A DNA stretch of 56,002 bases, taken from contig LRBF01000176.1 of assembly GCA_001580565.1 (NCBI GenBank), positions 1-56,002 on the forward strand, in the 5' to 3' direction. The notes under the pieces were generated by a model. It worked only from the letters and a program-made list of their open reading frames with translations, did not search any database and had not been told where the DNA came from. The first letter of the stretch is position 1, and the number at the start of each line of letters is the position of its first letter. Position numbers and translations under genes: made by a program. Source of the stretch: Caballeronia megalochromosomata (GTDB lineage: Bacteria; Pseudomonadota; Gammaproteobacteria; Burkholderiales; Burkholderiaceae). This document shows positions 44,742 through 53,477 of the stretch, piece after piece.

Positions 44742-45482
44742 ATGAGTCACTCTCTCGACGGCCAGGTCGCCATCGTCACGGGCGCCGCACGCGGGATCGG
44801 CCTCGGCATCGCGCGCAAGCTGAAGGCCGACGGCGCGCGCGTCGTGGTCTGGGATCTCGATGTCGCGGGCTGCGATGCGCGGCGTCTCGGCTTCGAAGCC
44901 GATCATCTTCAGCAGGTCGATGTCGCATCGTACGAGTCGGTCGAGCGCGCGTTCGAAGCGACGGTCGCGGCCCTCGGCCGCATCGACATCCTCGTCAACA
45001 ATGCGGGCATCAACGGCCCGGTCGCGCCGAGCTGGGAGTATCCCGTCGATGCCTGGCAGCGCGTGCTGGCCGTCGATCTGAACAGCGTGTTCTACTGCTG
45101 CCGCGTCGCCATCCCGCATATGCGCGCGCGCGGCGGCGGGCGCATCGTCAATGTCGCGTCGATCGCCGGGAAGGAGGGCGTGCAGTACATCAGCGCGTAT
45201 TCCGCCGCGAAAGCAGGCGTGATCGCGTTCACGAAGTCCGCCGCGAAGGAGCTGGCGCGCGACAACGTGCTGATCAATTGCGTCGCGCCGGCGATGGTCG
45301 AGACCGAACTGTTCCAGGAGATGTCGGAGCAGCATATCGAGGCGAGCAAGGCGAAGATTCCGATGGGCCGCTTCCTGCAGATCGACGAAGTCGGCGCGAT
45401 GGTGAGCTGGATCGCGAGTCCCGCGTGCAGCTTCACGACGGGCTTCACGTTCGATCTGACAGGCGGGAGGGCCACGTATTGA
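44742..45482 (+). CDS. short-chain dehydrogenase/reductase
   Basis: This 246-residue classical SDR has the nucleotide motif TGAARGIG at residues 13-20, NNAG, Ser in NVASIAGKEG and YSAAK with Lys. VWDLDVA after strand two suggests NAD(H). The end FTFDLTGGRATY is typical. It probably oxidises a sugar or sugar-acid hydroxyl. ATG at 44742 has GGGGAA ten bases upstream. Its stop overlaps the TTG start of the next gene. A 3-ketoacyl-type substrate is the main alternative, but no CoA or ACP gene is near. Confidence 0.86.
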   Translation: MSHSLDGQVAIVTGAARGIGLGIARKLKADGARVVVWDLDVAGCDARRLGFEADHLQQVDVASYESVERAFEATVAALGRIDILVNNAGINGPVAPSWEYPVDAWQRVLAVDLNSVFYCCRVAIPHMRARGGGRIVNVASIAGKEGVQYISAYSAAKAGVIAFTKSAAKELARDNVLINCVAPAMVETELFQEMSEQHIEASKAKIPMGRFLQIDEVGAMVSWIASPACSFTTGFTFDLTGGRATY

Positions 45483-46309
45483 AGTCCGCTCCGACCACCG
45501 CGCGGCCTCTTGCGGTCGCGCATCTGACCGCGCTGGATGTCGCGCCCGTTGCGTGGGTCCGGTCCGCCGCGCGTGCAGGCTTCGATGCGGTCGGATTGCG
45601 CATGCATCCGGCGGTGCCGGGCGCCGTCGCCTATCCGATGACAACCGGCTCTACGCCGCTCCGTGAACTGCGGGACGTGCTCGCGGGCGAGGGCGTCGCG
45701 GTGCACGACGTCGAGTTCATTCCCGTTGTGCCATCGCTCGATCCCGCTTCGTTCGCGCCGCTTTTCGAGGCGGCGGCGTCGCTGGGCGCGCGCTGCGTGA
45801 ACGTATCCGGCGATGATCCGGATGAGGCGCGGCTCGCCGACAACCTTGCCGCGCTGGCCGGGCTTGCCGGGCCGTTCGGTTTGCGCATCGATCTGGAATT
45901 CATGCGCTGGCGGCATGTCGGTTCCCTGGCGCAAGCGCGTGAGATGATCGCGCGGGTGGCGCATCCGAATCTCGCGGTGCTCGTCGACGCGCTGCATTTG
46001 TCGCGGTCAGGCGGCACGCCGGACGACGTCGGCGGGATGCCGTCCGGCTCGATCGGTTCCGCGCAGCTTTGCGATGCGCGCGCAGCGCTTCCTTCCAGCG
46101 ACGACGAAGCGATCCGCGAAGCGCGCACCGACCGGCTGCCTCCCGGCGATGGCGCGCTGCCGCTCGACGCGCTGTTGCGCGCGTTGCCTGCGGACGTGGC
46201 GTTGAGCGTCGAGATGCCGTTTCCGTCGCTGCCCGCCGACGCCCGGCTGGATCTTGCGCATCGCGCGGCGCGGCGCGTCGTCGACCGATTCGGCGTTGCG
46301 CTGATTTGA
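45479..46309 (+). CDS. AP-endonuclease-2-family isomerase/epimerase
   Basis: This 276-residue TIM-barrel protein of the sugar phosphate isomerase/epimerase class starts with TTG at 45479. The TTGA overlap couples it to the SDR stop, and GGGAGG lies eight bases upstream; no ATG gives a better N-terminus. Readable parts are AGFDAVGLRMHP, VHDVEFIPVVP, LRIDLEFMRWR (Glu), AVLVDALHLSRSGG (Asp, His) and LSVEMPFPSL (Glu), which supply the expected metal ligands. It belongs to a different subgroup from the proteins at 21221 and 28620. The reaction is unknown; sugar-acid isomerisation is likely from context. Confidence 0.78.
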   Translation: MKSAPTTARPLAVAHLTALDVAPVAWVRSAARAGFDAVGLRMHPAVPGAVAYPMTTGSTPLRELRDVLAGEGVAVHDVEFIPVVPSLDPASFAPLFEAAASLGARCVNVSGDDPDEARLADNLAALAGLAGPFGLRIDLEFMRWRHVGSLAQAREMIARVAHPNLAVLVDALHLSRSGGTPDDVGGMPSGSIGSAQLCDARAALPSSDDEAIREARTDRLPPGDGALPLDALLRALPADVALSVEMPFPSLPADARLDLAHRAARRVVDRFGVALI

Positions 46310-46322
46310 GTGAGGATTACAG

Positions 46323-47162
46323 ATGCATCTATTCGAAGAAGACAAGATCGACTGCCACTGTCACGTGTTCGATCCCGCGCGTTTTCCGTATCGGGACGAC
46401 ACGGCGTATCGGCCGGCGCAGCAGGAAATCGGGACCGCCGCGCAGCTCGTCCGGGTGATGGATGCGTACGGCGTGCGGCACGCGTTGCTCGTCGGCCCGA
46501 CGAGCGGCTACCGCACCGACAACCGATGCCTGCTCGATGCGCTGGAGACTTACGAAGGGCGTTTTCGCGGCATCGCGGTGGTCGACAACGACATCACGCG
46601 GCATGAGCTCGCGGCGCTGCATCGGGCGGGCGTGGCCGGTGTCGCGTTCAACCCGGCGATGGAAGGCGTCGACGCCGTACTCGGCGCGGGCGCGCTTTTC
46701 GCGTCGCTCGCGGACCTCGGAATGGTTGCGCAGATCCAGGTCACCGGAGACCAGATGGTCGCGCTCGAAGCGTGGCTGGCGCGGCAGGCGACGGCGCTCG
46801 TGATCGACCATGGCGGCCGGCCCGATATCGGCGCCGGGATCGCGCAGCCGGGTTTTCAGGCGCTGCTGCGTCTGGCGGAAAGCGGCCGCGCGAGCGTCAA
46901 GTTGTCGGGCTGGCAGAAATATTCGGCACGTGCGCATCCCTACGAGGACGCGTGGCCGTATGCCGAGACGCTGCTGCGCGCGTTCGGTCCGCAAAACTGT
47001 GTCTGGGGCTCGGACTGGCCCTTTCTGCGCGCACCGGAGCGGCTCGATTATGGGCCGCTGCTGACGCTGTTCGAGCAGATCGTGCCCGATGCGCGGATCC
47101 GCCGACAGATTCAGTGGGAGACGCCGCGCAGGGTTTTTGGATTCGGGGCGACGAAGGGCTGA
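46323..47162 (+). CDS. amidohydrolase-2 family (COG3618) lactonase-like hydrolase
   Basis: This 279-residue TIM-barrel hydrolase has DCHCHVFDP near residue 10 (H-x-H), VGPTSGYRTDN, GVAFNPAM, VIDHGGRPD and the terminal VWGSDWPF with the catalytic Asp. The family contains 2-pyrone-4,6-dicarboxylate hydrolase (LigI), L-fuconolactonase and galactarolactone isomerase. With an SDR, an isomerase and a sugar-acid MFS carrier upstream, lactone opening after sugar oxidation is the best guess; no other lig genes support the LigI role. ATG at 46323 has GTGAGGAT upstream. It is the last gene of the operon. Confidence 0.85.
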   Translation: MHLFEEDKIDCHCHVFDPARFPYRDDTAYRPAQQEIGTAAQLVRVMDAYGVRHALLVGPTSGYRTDNRCLLDALETYEGRFRGIAVVDNDITRHELAALHRAGVAGVAFNPAMEGVDAVLGAGALFASLADLGMVAQIQVTGDQMVALEAWLARQATALVIDHGGRPDIGAGIAQPGFQALLRLAESGRASVKLSGWQKYSARAHPYEDAWPYAETLLRAFGPQNCVWGSDWPFLRAPERLDYGPLLTLFEQIVPDARIRRQIQWETPRRVFGFGATKG

Positions 47163-47209
47163 GCCGGCCGGTCTGGTCGCAACGTCAAACCGGCAGGCGG
47201 GAGGCGCAA

Positions 47210-48238
47210 TCAGTGTCCCAGCCCGCTCGCCGCAATCTGCTGCTCGACATACTGCGCGAAGAGCGCGTGCATGCGTGTCGTCGGGTGGAGATCGTCGGCG
47301 AACATGTAGGTCTGATCGGCGTTCGATGAGACGTAAGTAGCAGGCGAGCAGAGCAACGACGTGTCATGCGGCGTTTTCGACGGGTCGCAGGCCTGGCCTG
47401 TATTCGACACGGTGAAACCATTGGCCTTAAAGTTCGCGATGGTCTGCGTCGTCCACGTATAGGAATCGATCACGATGACCTTGCCTTGCAGACCGTTGGC
47501 CTGCAAGCCGGAAGTCAGGGTCGCGTTGAAGAGCTGCGACAGTTGCGTAAAGTTGCCGCCGCCATCCGACGACTTGATGCCATCGGGCGAAAGTCCGATG
47601 TTCGGCACGTTCACCACCACGACATGAGTGGCCCCGCTCTGCACGATCTTCGCGACGAGCTGCGCGAGCGTGGTGGCGGCGGTCTGCACGGTCGTGTTCG
47701 CGGCGGGCGGGCTGCCCGCGCGCAGCACGTCGTTCGCGCCGGCCCAGACGAGCACCAGCTGGTTCGAATTGAAACTGCCGTGAGCGGACAGATAGCTCGA
47801 AATCTGCTGGTTGACGGGCATCTCGACGTCGCCGATCACGTCGGTCAGGAACTGGTTCTGGTCGGCAGGCGTGGCGACCGTGGATCCACCCTGCGCATAC
47901 CCCAGACCGCTCTGCGGCTTCAGTTCGTGCCCGAGGTCGATCGTGAATGCCGCGGTGAGCGTGTCGCCGTAATACTGCGCGACGTCCTGCGTCCACACCT
48001 GACCCGGATTCGTCGTGAAACGCCCGCCGCCGACGACGCTCGCGATAGGCGCATACGTCCCGACATCGGACAGGCTGTCCCCGAACGCCACGACCTGCAG
48101 CGCGACGCCGCCCGCCGGCGCCGAGGAACTGCTTCCGCTGCCGCCCGAGTCGCTTCCTCCGCCGCATGCGGTAAGGACTGCAATCAGCACGGCGGAAATT
48201 GCGTGACGAATGCCGGTTCTGGTTCGGGTATGACGCAT
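47210..48238 (-). CDS. GDSL/SGNH esterase lipoprotein
   Basis: This 342-residue secreted esterase has a lipoprotein signal: AVLIAVLTACGGGSD with the lipobox Cys near residue 25, then a Ser/Gly linker. Block I is VVAFGDSLSDVGT (nucleophile Ser), block III VWAGANDVLR (Asn) and block V FADDLHPTTRMHALF (Asp-x-x-His), so the SGNH triad is complete. This layout fits the autotransporter-like or outer-membrane esterases acting on short acyl esters or lipids, but no beta-barrel domain follows. GGAGGAG precedes ATG 48238; the frame extending to 48970 is a shadow of the next gene. A single-gene unit. Confidence 0.9.
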   Translation of the reverse strand: MRHTRTRTGIRHAISAVLIAVLTACGGGSDSGGSGSSSSAPAGGVALQVVAFGDSLSDVGTYAPIASVVGGGRFTTNPGQVWTQDVAQYYGDTLTAAFTIDLGHELKPQSGLGYAQGGSTVATPADQNQFLTDVIGDVEMPVNQQISSYLSAHGSFNSNQLVLVWAGANDVLRAGSPPAANTTVQTAATTLAQLVAKIVQSGATHVVVVNVPNIGLSPDGIKSSDGGGNFTQLSQLFNATLTSGLQANGLQGKVIVIDSYTWTTQTIANFKANGFTVSNTGQACDPSKTPHDTSLLCSPATYVSSNADQTYMFADDLHPTTRMHALFAQYVEQQIAASGLGH

Positions 48239-48394
48239 CGCTCCTCCGTGCCATCGTTGGCCGTGGCGGGTTTGCGCTCGATGGTGGTCCGTCGCGGAGC
48301 GCATGAAGTCGCGACCTGGACTATCGGTAAGCAAGAAAGATGCGCTTTTTGCGCCGCCCCGCGACCGGGCGAATGAATCGGCTACCATTGGCCG

Positions 48395-49453
48395 ATGGCT
48401 CGTTCGAATCGCGGCCGCGAGGACGCCGGAGTGGACCACTACATCGATCTTGCAAACGACCCTTGCGCTCTGGCGAGTCTGCTGCGACGACTCGGCCTGG
48501 CCCATGGCGACGCAGCCGCGAGCGCAACGCTGACGCCGCTGACGGGCGGCGTTTCCTCGAACATCTTCCGGATCGACATCGGCGATACGACCTATTGCCT
48601 GAAGCAGGCGCTGCCGAAGCTCAAGGTCGCGAAGGACTGGATCGTGCCGGTCGAGCGGGTCTACGCGGAGATCGGCTGGCTTCGGACGGCTGGCCGGATC
48701 GTGCCGGGTCATGTGCCCGACGTGCTCGGCGTCGATCGCGAAACGAAAAGCTTCGTCATGACGTTCCTTCCGCCGAGCCATGCAAACTGGAAACGCGAGT
48801 TGATGGATGGCCGCATCGATCCCGAGATCGCGGCGCAACTGGGCGACCTGCTGGGCCGGATTCACGCGGCGACGGCAGGCGACGCGGAAATCGCTGCTCG
48901 TTTTGCCAATGACAACACCTTCCACGCGATCCGTCTCGAACCCTATCTGGAAGAAGCCGCCCGGCAGCATCCCGAGGTGTCGGTTGCACTTCGCTCATTG
49001 ATCGAGCGCACGGCGAGCACGCGAGAAGCGCTGGTTCATGGCGATGTGAGCCCGAAGAACATCCTGCTGGGACCGGCGGGCCCGGTGATGCTCGACGCGG
49101 AATGCGCGTGGTACGGCGATCCCGCCTTCGACGTGGCCTTTTGCCTCAATCATTTTCTGCTCAAGGCGGCGCGTTCGCCGAGTGCGCTTGCGGCGCTGAT
49201 GCTGTCGTTCGCAAGGCTCGTCGAGCGTTACGTACCGCATATCAAGTGGACGAAGCCCGATGTGCTGCTCGAGCGCGTCGCCTCGCTTCTTGCGGCGCTG
49301 CTGCTGGCGCGCGTGGACGGCAAATCGCCCGTGGAGTATCTCGACGAACACCGCCGTGCCCGCGTGCGCGCCGCCGCGATCGAACTGATCGGACGGCGCG
49401 GGAGCACGCTCTCCGGAATCACAATGTTCTGGCAAAGGGAGTTTTCCGAATGA
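48395..49453 (+). CDS. aminoglycoside phosphotransferase-fold small-molecule kinase
   Basis: This 352-residue protein has the APH/choline-kinase fold. Brenner's motif is LVHGDVSPKNILLG with His215 and catalytic Asp217, followed by VMLDAECAWYGDPAFDVAF carrying the magnesium Asp. An N-terminal TPLTGGVSSNIFRID and YCLKQALPKLK supply the glycine loop and ATP lysine. It is not close to resistance enzymes. Its stop overlaps the ATG of a divergent enolase (ATGA), so the two are translationally coupled and probably act in sequence: phosphorylation of a hydroxy acid or sugar acid, then enolase-type elimination. GTG at 48431 is an alternative start with GAGG upstream. Confidence 0.84.
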   Translation: MARSNRGREDAGVDHYIDLANDPCALASLLRRLGLAHGDAAASATLTPLTGGVSSNIFRIDIGDTTYCLKQALPKLKVAKDWIVPVERVYAEIGWLRTAGRIVPGHVPDVLGVDRETKSFVMTFLPPSHANWKRELMDGRIDPEIAAQLGDLLGRIHAATAGDAEIAARFANDNTFHAIRLEPYLEEAARQHPEVSVALRSLIERTASTREALVHGDVSPKNILLGPAGPVMLDAECAWYGDPAFDVAFCLNHFLLKAARSPSALAALMLSFARLVERYVPHIKWTKPDVLLERVASLLAALLLARVDGKSPVEYLDEHRRARVRAAAIELIGRRGSTLSGITMFWQREFSE

Positions 49454-50727
49454 GTCGTATCGAAGAAGTGCGAGCGCGGCGCATCTGGGATTCTCGCGGG
49501 CGCCCGACCGTGGAAGTGGAGATCGTCACCGAGGCCGGCGCACGCGGACGCGGCATTGCGCCGGCGGGCGCGTCTCGCGGCTCGCGCGAAGCGATGGAAC
49601 TGCGCGACGGCGGCGCGGCCTTCGATGGCAAGGACGTCAAGGCGGCCATCGCCGGAATCGCGCGCGAGATTGCGCCCGCGTTGAGAGGCCGCGAGGTAAC
49701 GGAACAGAGCGCGATCGATGCGATGCTCATAGCGCTCGATGGCACGCCGGACAAGTCGCGGCTCGGCGGCAACGCGCTGATCGCGACATCGCTCGCCGCG
49801 TTGCACGCGGCCGCCAGCGAGCACGGCCTGCCGCTCTGGCGCTACGTCGCGGGTAGCAAGGACGTGACGTTGCCGCTTCCGCAGATCCAGATTTTCGGCG
49901 GCGGCGCGCACGCGCAACTGCGCGTCGACGTGCAGGATTTCATGGTGATCGCCACCTCGGCCACAAGCTTTTCGCAGGCGCTCGAAATGACCGCCGAAGT
50001 CTATCTCCACGCCGGCAAGCTTATGCGCAAACGGGGCGCTGCGCAGGGCGTGGCCGACGAGGGCGGATGGTGGCCGGCATTCTCCAGCAACGAGGAAGCG
50101 CTGGACGTGCTGGTCGCGTCGATCGAGGCGGCCGGCTTCGTTCCGGGTACGGACGTGGGCATCGCGCTGGATATCGCCGCATCGGAATTCGGCAAAGGCG
50201 GCCAGTACACGCTCGGGCTGGACGACGTCCGACTCGACACCGACGCCATGATCGAGAAATTGCTGAAGTGGATCGAGCGATACCCGATCGTCTCGATCGA
50301 AGACCCGCTGTCCGAAGACGATGAAGCGGGCATGATCGCGTTCACGCGCGCGGCGGGAAGCAGGCTTCAGATCGTGGGCGACGACTTTCTCGTTACCCGT
50401 GCGGCGCTCATCGAAGACGCGGCCGCGAAAGGCGCGTGCAATGCGGTGCTCATCAAGCCCAATCAGGCGGGCACGGTGACCGAAACGCTCGCGGCGCTTC
50501 GGGCCGCCAGGGAGAACGGCTATGCGTCGATCGTTTCAGCGCGATCCGGCGAAACCGAGGACGTGGCGATCGTCCACCTCGCCACGGGCTGGAACGCGGG
50601 GCAATTGAAGGTCGGGTCGTTCTCGCGGTCCGAGCGCATGGCCAAGTGGAACGAGGGCATTCGCATCGAGGATGACGGGGACGGGCCAAAGGGTTTCGCT
50701 TCGGCTTCGGTTTTGGCTCGAAGCTGA
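49450..50727 (+). CDS. divergent enolase-family protein (not housekeeping enolase)
   Basis: This 425-residue member is close in length to enolase. It keeps Glu204 (ADEGGW), Lys336 (LIKPNQAGT) and Lys387 (GQLKVGSFSRSER). It differs at conserved spots: the active-site His in SHRSGETED (E. coli His370) is Ala364 (SARSGETED), the QEFM Glu is Asp163 (VQDFM), and the mobile loop PSGAST reads PAGASR. Such changes at the carboxylate- and metal-binding loops imply another substrate or reaction in the enolase superfamily. It is coupled to the kinase gene upstream. Lineage-specific enolase-like proteins exist in phosphonate pathways (CPEP synthase), but that role is not shown here. Confidence 0.85.
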   Translation: MSRIEEVRARRIWDSRGRPTVEVEIVTEAGARGRGIAPAGASRGSREAMELRDGGAAFDGKDVKAAIAGIAREIAPALRGREVTEQSAIDAMLIALDGTPDKSRLGGNALIATSLAALHAAASEHGLPLWRYVAGSKDVTLPLPQIQIFGGGAHAQLRVDVQDFMVIATSATSFSQALEMTAEVYLHAGKLMRKRGAAQGVADEGGWWPAFSSNEEALDVLVASIEAAGFVPGTDVGIALDIAASEFGKGGQYTLGLDDVRLDTDAMIEKLLKWIERYPIVSIEDPLSEDDEAGMIAFTRAAGSRLQIVGDDFLVTRAALIEDAAAKGACNAVLIKPNQAGTVTETLAALRAARENGYASIVSARSGETEDVAIVHLATGWNAGQLKVGSFSRSERMAKWNEGIRIEDDGDGPKGFASASVLARS

Positions 50728-50743
50728 GTGCTTGTCTGTCACG

Positions 50744-50778
50744 CTTCGGCAACGGGCCGTTGCCGAAGTGTTCTTTAC
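50744..50778 (+). terminator. hairpin terminator after the enolase-like gene
   Basis: CTTCGGCAACGG (50744-50755) and CCGTTGCCGAAG (50757-50768) are perfect complements around one base, giving in practice a ten-pair stem. A mixed T-rich tail (TGTTCTTTACT) follows, so termination is likely though the U-tract is imperfect. Beyond it the DNA is notably AT-rich up to the vgrG gene, marking a change in composition. Confidence 0.7.
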
Positions 50779-50993
50779 TCGGACTATTCCGAAAATCCCA
50801 AAATCATATTCTATATAACCGTTTGAATATCAAGCAATCCTTGCTTAAATATTCGAACTGCGAAATATTGCTGTCATCCGGCAGATAATTTTTGGGTAAT
50901 AATCACGCGCCTTATCGAATCTCATGCCGCGCAATCGCGAAGCACAGTCCGTGGGTCAAGCCGGACGACGCAACACTAGGAGTTTTCTTTCGC

Positions 50994-53477
50994 ATGTCGA
51001 TGGTCATACCCAGTCAGGCCTACAGCCTGACGTTGAAGCCGCAGCCGGGGCTGATATCCGTTCTCGGATTCAGCGGGCGAGCAGAAATCAGTAAGCTCTA
51101 TGAATACCGTATAGAGTTCACCAGCCCCGTTGCAGACATTCCGATGGATAGCGTCGTCGGTAGGCCGGCGACGTTCTCCGTAGAACCCGTCGACCCGGCT
51201 CAAGGATATCTGGAGCAGATGTTTGGGGCGCGGTGGAAAGACTTCAGCAAGATGCCGCTGAAGTACTCGACCCACGGGATTATTCAGCGCTTCGAGAACC
51301 TCGGATCATCGGCCGATGAGACGCGCTATCGCGTCACGCTCGTTCCCAAAATCGCAGACCTCGCAAGGGCGAGAAAGAGCCGTTTATTTCAGAAGCAATC
51401 CGTGGTGGAGATCATCACTGATACGTTGCGCCACTACGGTTATCGCCTGGGCGTCGACTTTGATTTCAAGAGTCTGCGCGGCAAATATAAGCGGTTTGAA
51501 TATGTCACTCAGTATCACGAGACGACGTTTGCATTTATTCAACGGCTTTGCGCCGAAGCGGGCATCTGGTTCCGCTTCGAGCAGAAGCACGATCGCACCG
51601 TCATTATCTTTGGTGACGATCTGGATGCGTACGCTCGCAAGCAGCGCGTCTTGCCTGTACGGTCGCATTCCGGACTGGAGAGCGCGGGTGCGGAGTCCGT
51701 TCGGTCGCTGAGGACCATCACGCAGCGCGTGCCCGAAGCGATTCAACTGGATGACTATAACCATCGTCAGGCGGATGTGTCGCTGCTGGTGGAGCAGAAC
51801 GCCGCGCCCGGTGACAAGACCACGGACGGCGTGGATAACCACTGGGGCGAGCACTACGAAACGCTCGAAGAAGGCCGCGAAATCGCGCGCCGGCGGCATG
51901 AGGAACATCTGGCGACGCAGATCAGCTATCGGGTTCGGGGCAATCCGTTTTCGCTCGAAGCGGGCGAGGTGGTTCGGTTTGACGTGAACCCGAAGGATGC
52001 GCCGAACGGGCTTCTCGTCACATCGATTCGCTGCGGGGGCGGGCGCAGCACGTCGTATTGGACCGCGTTTCGCGCGATTCCGGCGGATCGCCGGTGGCGC
52101 ACGAGCATCGATTCGGTCGAGCGGCCGAAGATCGAAGGCATTCTCCCGGCCCGGGTGGATTCTCCCGGCAACTATCAATACAGCTATTTGACCGAGAAAG
52201 GCTTGTACGTCGTCAAGATGCCGTTCGATCTGGATGAATGGAGTCCGGGTGGAAGGAGTCGCGCGATTCGGATGGCCAAGCCGTATGCGGGGGCCAATTA
52301 CGGGCATCACTTTCCGTTGATCGACGGGACGGAGGTGGCGCTCATCTTCACCGCGCAAAATCCGAATAGGCCTGTGATCATCGGCGCGCTTCATGACAGC
52401 CTGAATCCGGACCTCGTCAATAACCTGAACAATACTCGAAACCTCCTCAGGACGGCTGCGCAAAACGAATTGCGCATGGAGGATAAAGAGGGCATCGAGC
52501 ATATTCACCTGACCACGCCGTATCAGACCAGCGAGTTGAATCTCGGGCATATGGTCGATGGTGATCGCAAGGAGCGCGGGCGCGGCGCGGAGTTGCGGAG
52601 CGATGAGCACATCGCGGTTCGCGGTGGCAAGGGCTTACTGCTAACAGCGGAAGCGAGGCCGAACGCTTCGGGCAAGCAGCTTGACGCCCCGGAGGCGATG
52701 AAGCAGTTGCAGGCCGCTCTCGACCAGGCCGCCTCCCTGCAATCAATCGCGCAAGCCGCGCAAGCTGAACTCGCGGATGTCAAAGCGCAGCAAGTGCGTC
52801 TTCAGAATGACTATGCTGAACTGAAGAACGCCATCGTGCTCATGAGCGCACCTGACGGCATCGTATCGGCAACTCCGGCCGATATTCAGATGTCTAGCGG
52901 AAGGCACATCACCGCGACAACTGGCGGAAACACGGAATTCAGTGTTGTCGAAAAGTTCACCGTCGCCGCAGGCAAAGCTATATCCCTTCTTGCGCACAAG
53001 CTTGGGCTAAAGCTGTTCGCGATTCATGGTCCGGTTCAGGTCCAGGCCCACTCTGGTCCCATTGAGCTGACGGCGAGTGGCGACGTGATTATCAAAGGGA
53101 AGCGTTTGTTGTTCGCTGGGCAAGAAGAGGTGCTTATTTCCAACGGAGGCGGTGCATTCTTCAAATTGGCCGGCAGCCAGCCGGAAGTAGGTGGTAGCAG
53201 CAATCTTCTGGTCAAGACTCCTTCGATATCAAAGGCCGGATCGGAAACGGCATCGGCGGCGATGCCGTCATTCGCAAGTGGTTCGTTCGCTCGAAAATTC
53301 TTTCTGCATCCGGAGGGCGATCCAGATACGCCGCTGGGCCACCATCGCTTTCGGGTTCATCTGCCTGATGGTTCGGTTACCGAAGGAGTTACGGATGCGA
53401 ACGGCATGAGCCAATTGTTTAACCGCGACGATGTCGAAAATTTGAGTATTGAAGTGTTGGGCGCAAGTCATGAGTAA
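50994..53477 (+). CDS. vgrG: type VI secretion tip protein VgrG with C-terminal adaptor domain
   Basis: This 827-residue VgrG has the gp27-like base at residues 1 to about 370 (VDFDFKSLRGKYKRFEYVTQYHETTFAFIQRLCAEAG-type region), the gp5-like OB fold at about 376-472 (LPARVDSPGNYQYSYLTEKG; NPNRPVIIGALHDSLNP), then a DUF2345-like needle. A coiled coil spans about 565-615. The last 60 residues (HRFRVHLPDGSVTEGVTDANG) look like a transthyretin-type domain, which in other VgrGs binds the effector. AGGAG lies 11 bases before ATG 50994. The stop overlaps the effector start. The 215-base AT-rich upstream region holds the promoter but no readable gene. No other T6SS genes are in the window, so this is an orphan vgrG island. 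Confidence 0.93.
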   Translation: MSMVIPSQAYSLTLKPQPGLISVLGFSGRAEISKLYEYRIEFTSPVADIPMDSVVGRPATFSVEPVDPAQGYLEQMFGARWKDFSKMPLKYSTHGIIQRFENLGSSADETRYRVTLVPKIADLARARKSRLFQKQSVVEIITDTLRHYGYRLGVDFDFKSLRGKYKRFEYVTQYHETTFAFIQRLCAEAGIWFRFEQKHDRTVIIFGDDLDAYARKQRVLPVRSHSGLESAGAESVRSLRTITQRVPEAIQLDDYNHRQADVSLLVEQNAAPGDKTTDGVDNHWGEHYETLEEGREIARRRHEEHLATQISYRVRGNPFSLEAGEVVRFDVNPKDAPNGLLVTSIRCGGGRSTSYWTAFRAIPADRRWRTSIDSVERPKIEGILPARVDSPGNYQYSYLTEKGLYVVKMPFDLDEWSPGGRSRAIRMAKPYAGANYGHHFPLIDGTEVALIFTAQNPNRPVIIGALHDSLNPDLVNNLNNTRNLLRTAAQNELRMEDKEGIEHIHLTTPYQTSELNLGHMVDGDRKERGRGAELRSDEHIAVRGGKGLLLTAEARPNASGKQLDAPEAMKQLQAALDQAASLQSIAQAAQAELADVKAQQVRLQNDYAELKNAIVLMSAPDGIVSATPADIQMSSGRHITATTGGNTEFSVVEKFTVAAGKAISLLAHKLGLKLFAIHGPVQVQAHSGPIELTASGDVIIKGKRLLFAGQEEVLISNGGGAFFKLAGSQPEVGGSSNLLVKTPSISKAGSETASAAMPSFASGSFARKFFLHPEGDPDTPLGHHRFRVHLPDGSVTEGVTDANGMSQLFNRDDVENLSIEVLGASHE

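Noticed and set aside
46323..47162. 2-pyrone-4,6-dicarboxylate hydrolase with a protocatechuate 4,5-cleavage operon
   Set aside because: No ligAB, ligC or ligJ-type genes nearby; the neighbours fit sugar-acid chemistry better.
48239..48970. Extended N-terminus of the GDSL esterase
   Set aside because: It lacks coding character, overlaps the divergent kinase gene, and a signal peptide with ribosome site begins at 48238.
49450..50727. Housekeeping enolase
   Set aside because: Substituted conserved His, Glu and mobile-loop residues, and coupling to a kinase gene rather than the usual pyrG/eno neighbourhood.
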